Position numbers and translations under genes: made by a program
Source of the DNA: an uncultured Bacilli bacterium
GTDB lineage: Bacteria; Bacillota_I; Bacilli_A; RF39; UBA660
Reading direction: 5' to 3'
Length of the DNA: 64,000 nt
Assembly (NCBI GenBank): GCA_910585045.1
Contig: CAJUCD010000006.1
Coordinates: 1,923-65,922, forward strand
In this document: in pieces, positions 45,828 through 53,705 of the stretch
How positions within the stretch are numbered: position 1 is the first letter of the stretch
Layout: each line of letters opens with the position of its first letter
Notes under the pieces: model-generated
Database searches by the model: none
The model's input: the letters and a program-made list of their open reading frames with translations, nothing else
What the model was told of the DNA's origin: nothing

Positions 45828-47192
45828 ATGAGAAGTAGTATTAAATTAAGTGAAAAAGGGAAAAAATTTTTTACCAGTTTATTAATTTTAGTAATGGTTA
45901 TTTTTTTAGCTATTTGTAATACTCCTAAAAAAGATTATAAACATGAAATTTTAGAAGGAGATAATTATAGTTTAAAAATTGATTATCCAGATATTAAAAA
46001 TAAATTAATAGCTAAAGAGGCAATAAGTTTTATTGATGATAGAAAAAAAGAATTTATTAACAGTATAAAAGATTTGGAGAAAAAAGAATCAAAATATGAT
46101 TTTTCAGTTACATATAATTTAAGTAGTTATAATAATATAGATGTTCTTCATTTGCTTATTTTTTCTTATACAGGTGGAGCACATTATATAAGAGAAGATA
46201 AGTCTTATTATTATAATAATCAAACAGGTAAAGAATTAACTTTGAATGATTTATTAGCTAGTGATGATAGTTTGTCTAAATTATCAAATTTGGCTTATTA
46301 TTATGTAATGGAATATAGTCATAATAATAGTTTAAATTTATCAGAAGAAATGGTTAGAGAAGGGACAGAAGCTAAGTTAGATAATTTTTTACATTTTACA
46401 TTTATTCAGGAAGGTTTAGAAATTTTATTTCCACCGTATCATGTAGCAGCATGGGCTTATGGTGAGATTAAAATAATTATTCCTTATAATGAATTAAGAG
46501 AAGTGATAAAAGAGGAGTATATTATACCTCATGGAAATAATAATGAAGAAACAATAAATCCTAAAGTGCGTTCTTTGGATGAATTTCAAGGAAAAAAATT
46601 AATTGCTTTTACTTTTGATGATGGTCCTGCTTTAAAATCAACAAATAAACTTTTGGATAATTTAGATAAATATAATGCAAGAGTGACTTTTTTTGTGTTA
46701 GGTAGTCGGGTTAATCAGTATAAAGATACTCTTAAAAAAGCTTATTTACAAGGAAATCAAATAGGTAGTCATACTTATAGTCATCTTAATTTATTGAAAT
46801 TAAATGATTATGATATTATAAGAGAGATTAAAAATACTAATAAAGTTATTAAAGATATTATAGGAGTTGAACCTACTTTACTTAGACCTCCTTATGGTAA
46901 TATTAATAAAGAAATAAAGAGCTTAGCGGATATGTATACAATTTTATGGGATATAGATACAGAAGATTGGAAGTTAAAAGATAAGAATAAAATAGCGGAG
47001 AATATTGTTAAATATGCTCATGATGGAGCAATTGTTTTATTACATGATTTGTATGATACTTCAATTGAAGGAGCTTTATTGGCAATGGAACAGCTGATTA
47101 AAGAAGATTATGCTTTTGTGACTATTGAAGAAATGATAAAATTAAAAAATATAAATTTAGATAAAGAAAAATCTTATTTTAGTATTAAATAA
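45828..47192 (+). CDS. PdaC-like polysaccharide deacetylase
   Basis: About 454 residues: an N-terminal membrane anchor (FFTSLLILVMVIFLAICN), a DUF4163/DUF3298 region (about 30-230, HLLIFSYTGGAHYIREDKS and the Ala-Tyr-Gly segment near 215), then a NodB domain from about 255: IAFTFDDGPA (metal Asp), GSHTYSHLNLLKL (His pair), LRPPYGNINKE, WDIDTEDWK and IVLLHDLYDTS. This is the PdaC arrangement: peptidoglycan N-acetylglucosamine deacetylase at the cell surface. ATG 45828 follows AGAGGT. Confidence 0.9.
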   Translation: MRSSIKLSEKGKKFFTSLLILVMVIFLAICNTPKKDYKHEILEGDNYSLKIDYPDIKNKLIAKEAISFIDDRKKEFINSIKDLEKKESKYDFSVTYNLSSYNNIDVLHLLIFSYTGGAHYIREDKSYYYNNQTGKELTLNDLLASDDSLSKLSNLAYYYVMEYSHNNSLNLSEEMVREGTEAKLDNFLHFTFIQEGLEILFPPYHVAAWAYGEIKIIIPYNELREVIKEEYIIPHGNNNEETINPKVRSLDEFQGKKLIAFTFDDGPALKSTNKLLDNLDKYNARVTFFVLGSRVNQYKDTLKKAYLQGNQIGSHTYSHLNLLKLNDYDIIREIKNTNKVIKDIIGVEPTLLRPPYGNINKEIKSLADMYTILWDIDTEDWKLKDKNKIAENIVKYAHDGAIVLLHDLYDTSIEGALLAMEQLIKEDYAFVTIEEMIKLKNINLDKEKSYFSIK

Positions 47193-47290
47193 TAAAATGT
47201 TGTTTATAATAATGGTAAACTGATGTAAAGCACAATTGATTTAAAGTTAGTATTGTGATATTATATTTGATAGTAAAGGAGTAGAGAAAT

Positions 47291-47698
47291 ATGCCTAAGG
47301 AATTAGTAGCTATGCAAATGAAATTTTTAGAATCTCATATAGGAGATGAAGGCGTTTGTATTTATTATGAAAAAGGAGAACGTAAGGAAATAAAAGGCCC
47401 TATTAAATTAGTTGAACCTTTTGATAGAATTGTAATTGGTACATATTCGTTACCATTTGTAGGCGCTTCTATAATTATTGAACAGGTAGCGGCTAATGGG
47501 TCTAGTGTTTATTATTATTCTGGAGCTAAAGATTATATTCAACTTTTTGAAACTGATCATTATGGACTTGTTATGGCTCAAAAGGAAATATTGGGTTATA
47601 GTGTTAAAGATGTTTCTATGAATGCTTCGTACAATGAGGCTTCTGAAGATCAAAAACCACAGTCAATTCCTGGTGGTAGAGGTTACCATAAATTTTAG
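47291..47698 (+). CDS. Hypothetical protein, 135 aa
   Basis: A soluble, mixed alpha/beta-looking protein. KELVAMQMKFLESHIGDEGVCIYYEKGERKEI at the N-terminus and a disordered GGRGYHKF tail. No family recognised. AAAGGAG lies 10 nt before the ATG, upstream sequence is A+T-rich, and a clear terminator follows, so it is a single-gene unit. Confidence 0.7.
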   Translation: MPKELVAMQMKFLESHIGDEGVCIYYEKGERKEIKGPIKLVEPFDRIVIGTYSLPFVGASIIIEQVAANGSSVYYYSGAKDYIQLFETDHYGLVMAQKEILGYSVKDVSMNASYNEASEDQKPQSIPGGRGYHKF

Positions 47699-47728
47699 AA
47701 ATATATAACACATATATTTATGTATTTG

Positions 47729-47754
47729 GACATGATTAATATCATGTCTTTTTT
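47729..47754 (+). terminator. Terminator of the 135-aa protein gene
   Basis: GACATGAT taat ATCATGTC followed by T6. Confidence 0.85.
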
Positions 47755-48016
47755 AATTAAGTTTTAATAATAAAGCGTTTTTTATATTAAATGTTAGTAA
47801 AAAATAAATGCAATATTTAATAAAAAAATTTTATTAATAATAACAAACAAACGAATTGCTTACTGTGAAATTAGTTTGCTAATATTTATTTATAGGTCAA
47901 GGGTTTTAGTAAATATTGACGTACTCTTGATTTAAAATAAATAATAAATTAAAGAATTAAATGCAAGTTTTAAAAAGGGGCATTTAATTCTTGAAGTAAT
48001 AAGTTTTTTTTAAAAT
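47755..48016. other. Non-coding region upstream of the amidoligase operon
   Basis: No ORF is seen. It holds TCAAGGGT ... ACTCTTGA (47898-47933, one mismatch) and a perfect 13-bp inverted repeat AAGAATTAAATGC / GCATTTAATTCTT (47952-47964 and 47980-47992). The inverted repeat is not followed by a T run on the + strand, so it may be a regulatory structure rather than a terminator. Confidence 0.5.
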
Positions 48017-48045
48017 TTGACAAGGGGGGGGGGTTATGTTATAAT
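48017..48045 (+). promoter_or_regulatory. Promoter with G10 tract in its spacer (probably phase variable)
   Basis: TTGACA (48017-48022), 17-nt spacer containing ten consecutive G (48024-48033), then TGTTATAAT (-10 at 48040-48045). The spacer is at its optimum with ten G. Slippage by one or more bases would lengthen or shorten it and change promoter strength. Confidence 0.8.
48024..48033 (+). repeat. Homopolymeric tract of ten G
   Basis: The only such run I saw in this very A+T-rich window. Its place between consensus -35 and -10 boxes makes chance unlikely. Confidence 0.95.
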
Positions 48046-48073
48046 GTTGGCATAAAAAAAGGGGTAATGGTTG

Positions 48074-49054
48074 ATGAATAATAAGGGGTTATTATATTCA
48101 AATACAAATTTTTCGGAGATTCCGAGAAATGATATTTTAGATTTTTTAAATTTGATTTCAAAGTTTGAAATACCTTATAGAGATAGTTTAAATCTTCCTA
48201 GTTCAGCGTCTTTTGGTGTTGAAATAGAATATGAAGGTATGGATAAAGCAAAAGCTGATAAGTTTGTTAATATTCTTGGTGGTTGGGAATCTACTATAGA
48301 TTCTACTTTGGAGTCTGGTGGAGAGATTGTTTCTTCAAGATTATCTGATGAGAAAAGAGTATGGCAAGATTTATATTTGATTTGTGAACTTTTAAAATGT
48401 AATGATGCAAAGACAGATAAAAATGCAGGATTACATGTTAGCGTAGGGACACATTTATTAGGTAGAGATTACCATTCATGGGAACTATTAGCTAAAATAT
48501 ATATGCTTTATGAAAGAGTTTTAGTAAGATTTGCTAAAGGCGATAAACATAGAATGCGTGATACTTTTATATATTTTGCTAGACCATTAGGGTTGAAAAT
48601 GCTACAACAACGTAATTTATTAGAAAAAAGAAGATTAGGAAGTATAAAAAGCTTTTTGGAAGATTATGAAGAAAATAAAAAAGGTGCTATTAATTTTAGA
48701 AGTTTAGATTTTTCTCGTGCTATGAGTCCATATAATACTTTTGAATTGCGTTTATTTAATTCTACTACTGATAATTGCGTTATTCAAAATGATGTAAATG
48801 CAACATTAAAAATGACATTAGCAGCGGCTAATAAATCTGTTGATAGTGATTTATTGAGTGAGAGATTAGATAGATTAGAAGCTCAAAAACTTACAGGTCA
48901 GGAATATTTGCATCAGTGTAATAATGTATTATTAAGAGATGCTTTTGAGTTCGTTGATTTGATTTTTGATAACGATTTAGATAAAGTGTGTTTTTTAAAG
49001 CAATATTTAGGAGATTCTAGTCTTGTTACAATGGCATCAGGGAGAAGTGCCTAA
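48074..49054 (+). CDS. Putative amidoligase (ATP-grasp/glutamine-synthetase-like Amidoligase_2)
   Basis: About 326 residues. SASFGVEIEYEGM (the FGVEIE signature of predicted amidoligases, related to the glutamine-synthetase fold), ESGGEIVSSRL, NAGLHVSVGTHLL (His), RDTFIYFARPLG and a later NTFELRLFNST (Glu/Arg). This enzyme class is predicted to form peptide-like amide bonds. It is often coupled with AIG2/gamma-glutamylcyclotransferase-like proteins, exactly the next gene here. TTG at 48071 and ATG at 48074 are both possible starts; ATG is preferred behind GGGG. It is expressed from the G10 promoter. Confidence 0.78.
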   Translation: MNNKGLLYSNTNFSEIPRNDILDFLNLISKFEIPYRDSLNLPSSASFGVEIEYEGMDKAKADKFVNILGGWESTIDSTLESGGEIVSSRLSDEKRVWQDLYLICELLKCNDAKTDKNAGLHVSVGTHLLGRDYHSWELLAKIYMLYERVLVRFAKGDKHRMRDTFIYFARPLGLKMLQQRNLLEKRRLGSIKSFLEDYEENKKGAINFRSLDFSRAMSPYNTFELRLFNSTTDNCVIQNDVNATLKMTLAAANKSVDSDLLSERLDRLEAQKLTGQEYLHQCNNVLLRDAFEFVDLIFDNDLDKVCFLKQYLGDSSLVTMASGRSA

Positions 49055-49518
49055 TGAATGATAAGAAATATTATTTAGCTTATGGTAGTAATCTAAATTT
49101 ATTAAGAAATAGATGTCCATATATTGAATATGTAGGAGCAACTGTTTTAGATGGGTATGCTTTAGCTTTTAGAGGTTCTTGTGATAATTATGCATATCTT
49201 ACAATCGAACCTCAAAAAGATGGAATTGTTCCAGTAGGTATTTTTAAGATTAGTAGGGAAGAAGAGCAAGCTTTAGATTATTATGAAGGGTTTCCATTAT
49301 TATATGGTAAAGTATATATGCCTATAACTATTGCTGGTGAAGATATAGAAGCATTAATATATGTTATGAATAGAAGGTATAGTTATCACATTCCTTCACA
49401 AGACTATTTTGTTGAATGCTTGCGTGGATATATGCATTTTAAATTTGATTTAACATTATTGTCAGAAGCTTTTAGAAGGTCTAGTGATAATAGAGGTCTT
49501 ATAAGAATAAAAAAATAA
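49054..49518 (+). CDS. Gamma-glutamylcyclotransferase-like (AIG2 / GGCT) protein
   Basis: 154 residues: YLAYGSNLN (substrate loop, residues about 6-14), VGIFKISREEEQALDYYEGFP (catalytic Glu region) and LLYGKVYMPI. It removes gamma-glutamyl groups as 5-oxoproline in relatives. It shares one base (TAATG) with the amidoligase stop, so both are made together. The pair suggests synthesis and turnover of a gamma-linked glutamyl product. Confidence 0.85.
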   Translation: MNDKKYYLAYGSNLNLLRNRCPYIEYVGATVLDGYALAFRGSCDNYAYLTIEPQKDGIVPVGIFKISREEEQALDYYEGFPLLYGKVYMPITIAGEDIEALIYVMNRRYSYHIPSQDYFVECLRGYMHFKFDLTLLSEAFRRSSDNRGLIRIKK

Positions 49519-49539
49519 CACTTTAAGGTGTTATTTTTC
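49517..49539. terminator. Bidirectional terminator between the GGCT gene and rpmB
   Basis: AACAC(C)TTAAGGTGTT hairpin with ATTTTTC on the + side and ATTTTTTTATTC on the minus side. Confidence 0.7.
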
Positions 49540-49692
49540 AATTGTTCTAGCTTCTCTAGCACTGATTCTAACTTTATTTCCATTAATAGTCTTTTTTTGA
49601 ATATTAGGTTTTTGTTTTGTTTTTGTTGCGTTTAGTGCATGACTTCTTTTGTTACCTGATAAAGGTTTCTTTGTTGTAACTTTCTTTGCCAT
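49531..49692 (-). CDS. rpmB: 50S ribosomal protein L28
   Basis: 53 residues beginning MAKKVTTKKPLSGNKRSHAL, then NATKTKQKPNIQKK and ISAREARTIEK. SGNKRSHALNATK is the L28 hallmark. GGAGGTGGCG lies directly upstream. It lacks the usual first CxxC zinc motif (C- form). Confidence 0.95.
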   Translation of the reverse strand: MAKKVTTKKPLSGNKRSHALNATKTKQKPNIQKKTINGNKVRISAREARTIEK

Positions 49693-49725
49693 TTCGCCAC
49701 CTCCAAAATTTGTTTACTTATAAAA

Positions 49726-49753
49726 CTTTACCATAATAAGAGGGAAAAGTCAA
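49726..49753 (-). promoter_or_regulatory. Promoter of rpmB
   Basis: Minus-strand TTGACT, 17-nt spacer, TAAAGT. Confidence 0.6.
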
Positions 49754-49798
49754 TTTAATTATATGAGTTTATTAATATAATATGGAGAAAAATAAAAT

Positions 49799-49827
49799 TT
49801 GACTTGTAGTTTTTACCGTGATATAAT
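49799..49827 (+). promoter_or_regulatory. Promoter of the 92-aa protein gene
   Basis: TTGACT, 17-nt spacer, TATAAT, then AAGGAGGGG before the start. Confidence 0.75.
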
Positions 49828-49853
49828 ACATTTCGCCAAAAAGGAGGGGTATA

Positions 49854-50132
49854 ATGAGTTCAAGTCAAAAATCAATTGAAGAAAGAATTAGTTATTTAAT
49901 TGCAACTATGAGAGGAACAACAATATTATATGAAACTTGGTTTAAAGGAGTTATGTTATGTAGAGATTCTTTAAAAAGTGGAATTGATAGTGAATTAATT
50001 AAAAGTTTTATTGATGCTTTATTAGCTGTTAATGTTGATGTAAAAAATGCAGCTGAAAATGCTTCTCATAAGTGTTTAAAAGATACTTTATCAGCTATAG
50101 GTAGTAATTCAAATGTAATAGGAAGAACCTAA
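49854..50132 (+). CDS. Hypothetical protein, 92 aa, helical
   Basis: Soluble, helix-rich (SIEERISYLIATMRGTTILYETWFKG ... LIKSFIDALLAV). Cys at two positions; no family recognised. A strong promoter and ribosome-binding site suggest good expression. It lies 68 nt before the SpoVID-like gene, which has its own promoter-like element. Confidence 0.7.
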   Translation: MSSSQKSIEERISYLIATMRGTTILYETWFKGVMLCRDSLKSGIDSELIKSFIDALLAVNVDVKNAAENASHKCLKDTLSAIGSNSNVIGRT

Positions 50133-50151
50133 ATTATTAGATTCTTTTTTT

Positions 50152-50181
50152 GTTATAAAAATTAATTTCTTAGAATACAAT
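50152..50181 (+). promoter_or_regulatory. Sigma-E-like promoter of the SpoVID-like gene
   Basis: GTTATAAA, 14-nt spacer, AATACAAT, versus the Bacillus sigma-E pattern GTCATATT-N14-CATACAAT. The -10 ends 18 nt before the start codon. spoVID is a known sigma-E gene in Bacillus. Confidence 0.5.
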
Positions 50182-50199
50182 TTTTTAGGAGATGATTAG

Positions 50200-50946
50200 A
50201 TGAATTGTAAAATACCATTTACAAAAGATATTGACTTTGAAAAAAAACTGTATGAGATAACTAGTATTAGCTTAGAGCATGAGATTAAAGTGGAAGATGG
50301 AAATTTAAAAGGAAATTTTATAGTTTCAGGAGATTTTAAAAGTCATGAGGTTAGTGTTAATAAAGAGGCTTTTTCTTATATTTTACCTTTTGAAATAGAA
50401 ATTGCTGATGATATTGATGTAGATACAATTGAATTTATGATTGAAGATTTTACATATGAGATCGTAGAAAGTAATATTCTTAGAGTAAATATTGATTTTA
50501 ATGTTATTGCTAGTAAAAAAGAAATAGAAGAAGAAGTTGTTGAAGAAGAAACAGTATTTAGAGATGCAAGTGAATTATTTGAAACTGAAGAAAATCTGGA
50601 AAAGGATTTAATAGAACAAGAGCCAGAAATATTAGAGACTTTAGAAGTAGATTCAGATAAGGAAGAAAATTTAATAGTAGAAGAAAATCTAGAAAGAGAT
50701 GAAAAAATTGTAGAAATTAGAGAAGATACTAATATTATTAAAGAGAGTGAAAATACAATTATTAGTAGTGTTCAAGGTGTAGATGATGAATATACTACAT
50801 ATCACATTCATATGGTAAGTGATGGTGAATCTGTAGAAACTATTTGTACAATGTATAATTCGAATATGAGTATTTTAGCTGAATATAATGATTTAAATAA
50901 CATTGCTCAAGGAGATAAATTAATTATTCCTGATAAAAATGAATAA
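50200..50946 (+). CDS. SpoVID-like spore coat morphogenetic protein
   Basis: 248 residues: an N-terminal beta domain (residues 1-105; ITSISLEHEIKVEDGNLKGNFIVSGDF), a very acidic Glu-rich middle (110-200) and a C-terminal LysM domain (YHIHMVSDGESVETICTMYNSN ... GDKLIIPDK). This is the order in SpoVID, which recruits coat proteins to the spore surface. A CotS/YsxE-like gene follows with an 8-nt overlap, as in Bacillus (spoVID-ysxE). Confidence 0.8.
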   Translation: MNCKIPFTKDIDFEKKLYEITSISLEHEIKVEDGNLKGNFIVSGDFKSHEVSVNKEAFSYILPFEIEIADDIDVDTIEFMIEDFTYEIVESNILRVNIDFNVIASKKEIEEEVVEEETVFRDASELFETEENLEKDLIEQEPEILETLEVDSDKEENLIVEENLERDEKIVEIREDTNIIKESENTIISSVQGVDDEYTTYHIHMVSDGESVETICTMYNSNMSILAEYNDLNNIAQGDKLIIPDKNE

Positions 50947-51829
50947 TGCACTAGAAGAAATAAAAGGTACTTATAAGCCATATCGTATAACAAAGAAGAA
51001 AAATGTGACAATTATAGATTCAACAAGTGGTTCTTATGTGATAAAAGAAAAAAAAGATAATAAAATAAATAAAGCTTATAGTTATTTAATTAGTCGTAGT
51101 TTTGATTATTTTCCTGAATTGCAAGGGGAAATGCGAAGTGATGTGAATGTATTTCAATATGTAGAAGAAGTTAATATGCCAGTTGAACAAAAAGCTTTAG
51201 ATATGATGGAATTAGTAGCACTTCTTCATAATAAAACTACTTATTATAAGGAAATAACTGAGGATAAGTATAAAGAGATATATGATAATTTGAAAAATAA
51301 TATTATTTATACTAAAAATTATTATGATAATATGTATAATATTTTAATAGAAGAAACTTATATGAGTCCTAGTCATTATTTATTTATGCGAAATATTTAT
51401 AAAGTTTTTGCAGCTTTAGACTATACGTTAAATGAACTTGATGTTTGGTATGATAGTACTAAAGATGATTTAAAAGAAAGAGTTGCTTTTATTCATAATA
51501 ATTTAGAAGTTGAACATTTTATAAAAAATAAAAAGGGATATTTGGTTAGTTGGGAAAAATCAAAGATCGATTCGCCAATATTAGATTTAATTACTTTTTA
51601 TCAAAAAGAATATATGAATTTTGATTTTGAATCGTTATTTCGTAAATATTTAAAAAATTATCCTTTAAAGGATAATGAGCAAAAATTATTGTTTATTGTA
51701 ATAAGTATTCCACCATTAATTAATTTAGAAGGTAAAGAAATGAATGTTACAAGAGATATTAGAAAAAAATTAGACTATATTTTTAAGACTGAGAATTTAA
51801 TTAAAAATCTTAGCAGCGAGGGTATATAA
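50939..51829 (+). CDS. YsxE/CotS-like spore coat kinase-fold protein
   Basis: 296 residues of aminoglycoside-phosphotransferase-like fold. SGSYVIKEKKDNK (Lys of the N-lobe), YVEEVNMPVEQKALDMMELVALLHNKTTYYKEI, VAFIHNNLEVEHFI where HNNLEVEH stands for the catalytic HGDLxxxN loop (the catalytic Asp is Asn here), and SWEKSKIDSPILDLITFY. The family binds the coat; the catalytic loop suggests a pseudokinase. Overlap with the SpoVID-like gene supports the call. Confidence 0.75.
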   Translation: MNNALEEIKGTYKPYRITKKKNVTIIDSTSGSYVIKEKKDNKINKAYSYLISRSFDYFPELQGEMRSDVNVFQYVEEVNMPVEQKALDMMELVALLHNKTTYYKEITEDKYKEIYDNLKNNIIYTKNYYDNMYNILIEETYMSPSHYLFMRNIYKVFAALDYTLNELDVWYDSTKDDLKERVAFIHNNLEVEHFIKNKKGYLVSWEKSKIDSPILDLITFYQKEYMNFDFESLFRKYLKNYPLKDNEQKLLFIVISIPPLINLEGKEMNVTRDIRKKLDYIFKTENLIKNLSSEGI

Positions 51830-51998
51830 TGCGAAACATTAAATAAAATAATAAAAATACTTCTATTAAAAGAATAAAAAGATTAAATCTTAATGGAATT
51901 ATAAGCGTTATAATTATTTGATAGAAGATAAGTATTGATAAACAAAATATAGCTAGGATAGTAAATAATCCGCCACCACAATTTCTATTTGGACACAT
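51810..51998 (-). CDS. Small hydrophobic Cys-containing protein with sporulation-type promoter
   Basis: About 62 residues starting MCPNRNCGGG followed by two hydrophobic helices and ending FRIIYPRC. No family recognised. ATG 51998 lies behind AGGTGATTAAA. Upstream on the minus strand TTTATACA, 15 nt, CATAAAAT fits sigma-E and also CATANNNTA of sigma-K. The 3' end overlaps the YsxE-like gene by 20 nt (convergent), so the two transcripts would be antisense there. Confidence 0.6.
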   Translation of the reverse strand: MCPNRNCGGGLFTILAIFCLSILIFYQIIITLIIPLRFNLFILLIEVFLLFYLMFRIIYPRC

Positions 51999-52013
51999 TT
52001 TAATCACCTAGTT

Positions 52014-52045
52014 TATTTTATGCAAGTTTTGTTTTAGTGTATAAA
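52014..52045 (-). promoter_or_regulatory. Sigma-E/sigma-K-like promoter
   Basis: On the minus strand TTTATACA, 15-nt spacer, CATAAAATA, 16 nt before the start codon at 51998. Confidence 0.4.
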
Positions 52046-52102
52046 TTAACGCCTAGTTATGTAATAAATGTTAATTTGGCAAAAATTGTCGAACGAATTT
52101 TG

Positions 52103-52131
52103 TTGACTATTACTCTCAGTAAATATAAAAT
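52103..52131 (+). promoter_or_regulatory. Promoter of a structured leader or small RNA
   Basis: TTGACT, 17-nt spacer, TAAAAT. Confidence 0.65.
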
Positions 52132-52137
52132 TAAAGT

Positions 52138-52230
52138 GTACAGAGAAAAATCTGTATAGAAGAGCACTTGATCGATTTCCAAACTCTCTTTTGGCTTTAT
52201 GCCCTCGTGGTCAAGTGCTCTTTTTGTTTT
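52138..52230 (+). ncRNA. Candidate structured small RNA / attenuator leader
   Basis: A transcript of about 90 nt from the promoter at 52103. Hairpin 1: TACAGA gaaaaa TCTGTA (52139-52156). A perfect 12-bp stem AAGAGCACTTGA / TCAAGTGCTCTT (52160-52171, 52211-52222) encloses a 39-nt region with an inner CCAAA/TTTGG hairpin and is followed by TTTTTGTTTT. It fits either an independent small RNA or a terminator-controlled leader of the XRE gene 10 nt downstream. It matches no RNA class I recognise (not SRP RNA, 6S, tmRNA, T-box or preQ1). Confidence 0.6.
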
Positions 52231-52240
52231 GAGGTTAATA

Positions 52241-52480
52241 ATGGATATAGATGAAGTTTATAATATCATAGGAAAGAATATTAGATTTTATAGAATGAAT
52301 AATTTAAAATATGGATACTTATCTCAGGAAAGTTTATCAAGAATATGTATGGTTAGTATAAGTATAATTAGAAATATGGAAGCTAAAAGAAAGAATAATA
52401 TTATAAATTTAGTAGCAATTAATAATATAGCTAAAGCGTTAGATGTTCCTTTGTATAAATTTTTTTTGAAAGATAGTTAA
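52241..52480 (+). CDS. XRE-family HTH regulator
   Basis: About 79 residues, a single helix-turn-helix domain: IGKNIRFYRMNN (helix 1), LSQESLSRIC and VSISIIRNMEAKR (HTH), NNIAKALDVPLYKFF at the end. Start ATG 52241 behind GAGG; the longer frame runs back through the terminator hairpin. Targets unknown; the upstream structured RNA may control it. Confidence 0.85.
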   Translation: MDIDEVYNIIGKNIRFYRMNNLKYGYLSQESLSRICMVSISIIRNMEAKRKNNIINLVAINNIAKALDVPLYKFFLKDS

Positions 52481-52533
52481 ATCATTGTAAATAGGTTTAC
52501 ATAATTTGATAATTGTTTTATAAAGCTTTTATG

Positions 52534-52542
52534 TGGTATAAT
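52534..52542 (+). promoter_or_regulatory. Extended -10 promoter
   Basis: TGGTATAAT, 16 nt before the start codon at 52559 with AGGTGA between. Confidence 0.6.
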
Positions 52543-52558
52543 AGACTAGGTGAATCAT

Positions 52559-53395
52559 ATGAAAGAAGAGTACTTTGTTAATATTGCTATTAGTAGAGCA
52601 ATAGAATTATATTTATCAAGTTCTAAAAATAAAGATAGTATTCTTTATAATTCTTTCTTAGTGGTTACAGTACGAATTTTAGCTTTTATTTATGGTGAAC
52701 TAGATGTTTTAAATCCATATTATTTGAATAATAGTGTTGCTTTTTTTAATAATTTAGCGAAGTATGGAATGAGTAGAGCAGATATTGCAATTTTTAAAGA
52801 AGAGTTTTTAAATTATTATAAATTTGAAGAAGAAAATAATAATGGTAAAATTAAGTTTAAAAATCCTTATTTTAAAAATGTTTTAAAGTATTTAGTAGAT
52901 ATGTTTATTTTTAAAAGAAATAGTGTTGAAGTAACTTATCAAGAAGAAGAAATGTTTTTAGATCTGGCTTATACAAGTCATACTAAGAATCCATATAGAG
53001 TTTCATATAATTATTTAGCTAGTGAAAATCCACAATATATAGAGAAGTATTATTATTCTAAAGTTAATCAATTTGATGTTACTAGTGATTTATCAAAGAC
53101 TATTAGTACTAATCTTAATTTAGAAGCTTTAAAATATGTGGGAGTAGATTTGTCTAGTCTTAAAAATATGAGTAAAGATGAAATAGAGAATGCTAAAAAT
53201 GAGGCTTATAATTATTTTATGGTAGATGCTACTAGTCCAAGTAGAGATGATGATTTGGAATCAGCAATAAATAATTTTAAGAACTATGGTAAAAAAGTTA
53301 CAACTGGAAATGGATATGTGGATATTTTATTACTGATGAGTGTTATTGTAACCTCATTTAGTGTAATAGCAATTATTATTTTTAGTTTAGCTTAA
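52559..53395 (+). CDS. Hypothetical protein with C-terminal membrane anchor
   Basis: About 278 residues. Soluble helical N-terminal region (about 1-245), then one C-terminal helix (YVDILLLMSVIVTSFSVIAIIIF). No family recognised. It lies 12 nt before yutD and is probably cotranscribed with it. Confidence 0.65.
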   Translation: MKEEYFVNIAISRAIELYLSSSKNKDSILYNSFLVVTVRILAFIYGELDVLNPYYLNNSVAFFNNLAKYGMSRADIAIFKEEFLNYYKFEEENNNGKIKFKNPYFKNVLKYLVDMFIFKRNSVEVTYQEEEMFLDLAYTSHTKNPYRVSYNYLASENPQYIEKYYYSKVNQFDVTSDLSKTISTNLNLEALKYVGVDLSSLKNMSKDEIENAKNEAYNYFMVDATSPSRDDDLESAINNFKNYGKKVTTGNGYVDILLLMSVIVTSFSVIAIIIFSLA

Positions 53396-53407
53396 GCAGG
53401 AGGGTTT

Positions 53408-53689
53408 ATGGAAGTTATTGAGGTTAATCATAAAAAATATCAAGTTATGCGTAATTATAAAGATGCTATAGATATAGAAGCATTGTCAGAAAAGCTTACT
53501 GATTATTTTGATGATTTTGATTATATTGTAGGTGATATTGCCTACGGGAAGTTAAGACTTAAAGGTTTTAATAGTAAAACTAATAAAAATTTTAAAGTTA
53601 TAAATGATGTAGATAAAGTAGATGAATATATTTTAAATAATTGTGCTTATGGTTGTCGGTGGTTTATGATTAGCGAAATAAAAGATTGA
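53408..53689 (+). CDS. yutD: YutD-like protein (DUF1027)
   Basis: 93 residues: YQVMRNYKDAIDIEALSEKLTDYFDDFDYIVGDIAYGKLRLKGF, then INDVDKVDEYILNNCAYGCRWFM. The DYIVGD.xYGxLRLKGF and CxYGCxxF features are the YutD hallmark. Function unknown. GCAGGAGGG upstream. yutH- and yutI-like genes follow within 2.4 kb, as they cluster in Bacillus. Confidence 0.8.
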   Translation: MEVIEVNHKKYQVMRNYKDAIDIEALSEKLTDYFDDFDYIVGDIAYGKLRLKGFNSKTNKNFKVINDVDKVDEYILNNCAYGCRWFMISEIKD

Positions 53690-53705
53690 ATATAAAAAGT
53701 TATTT

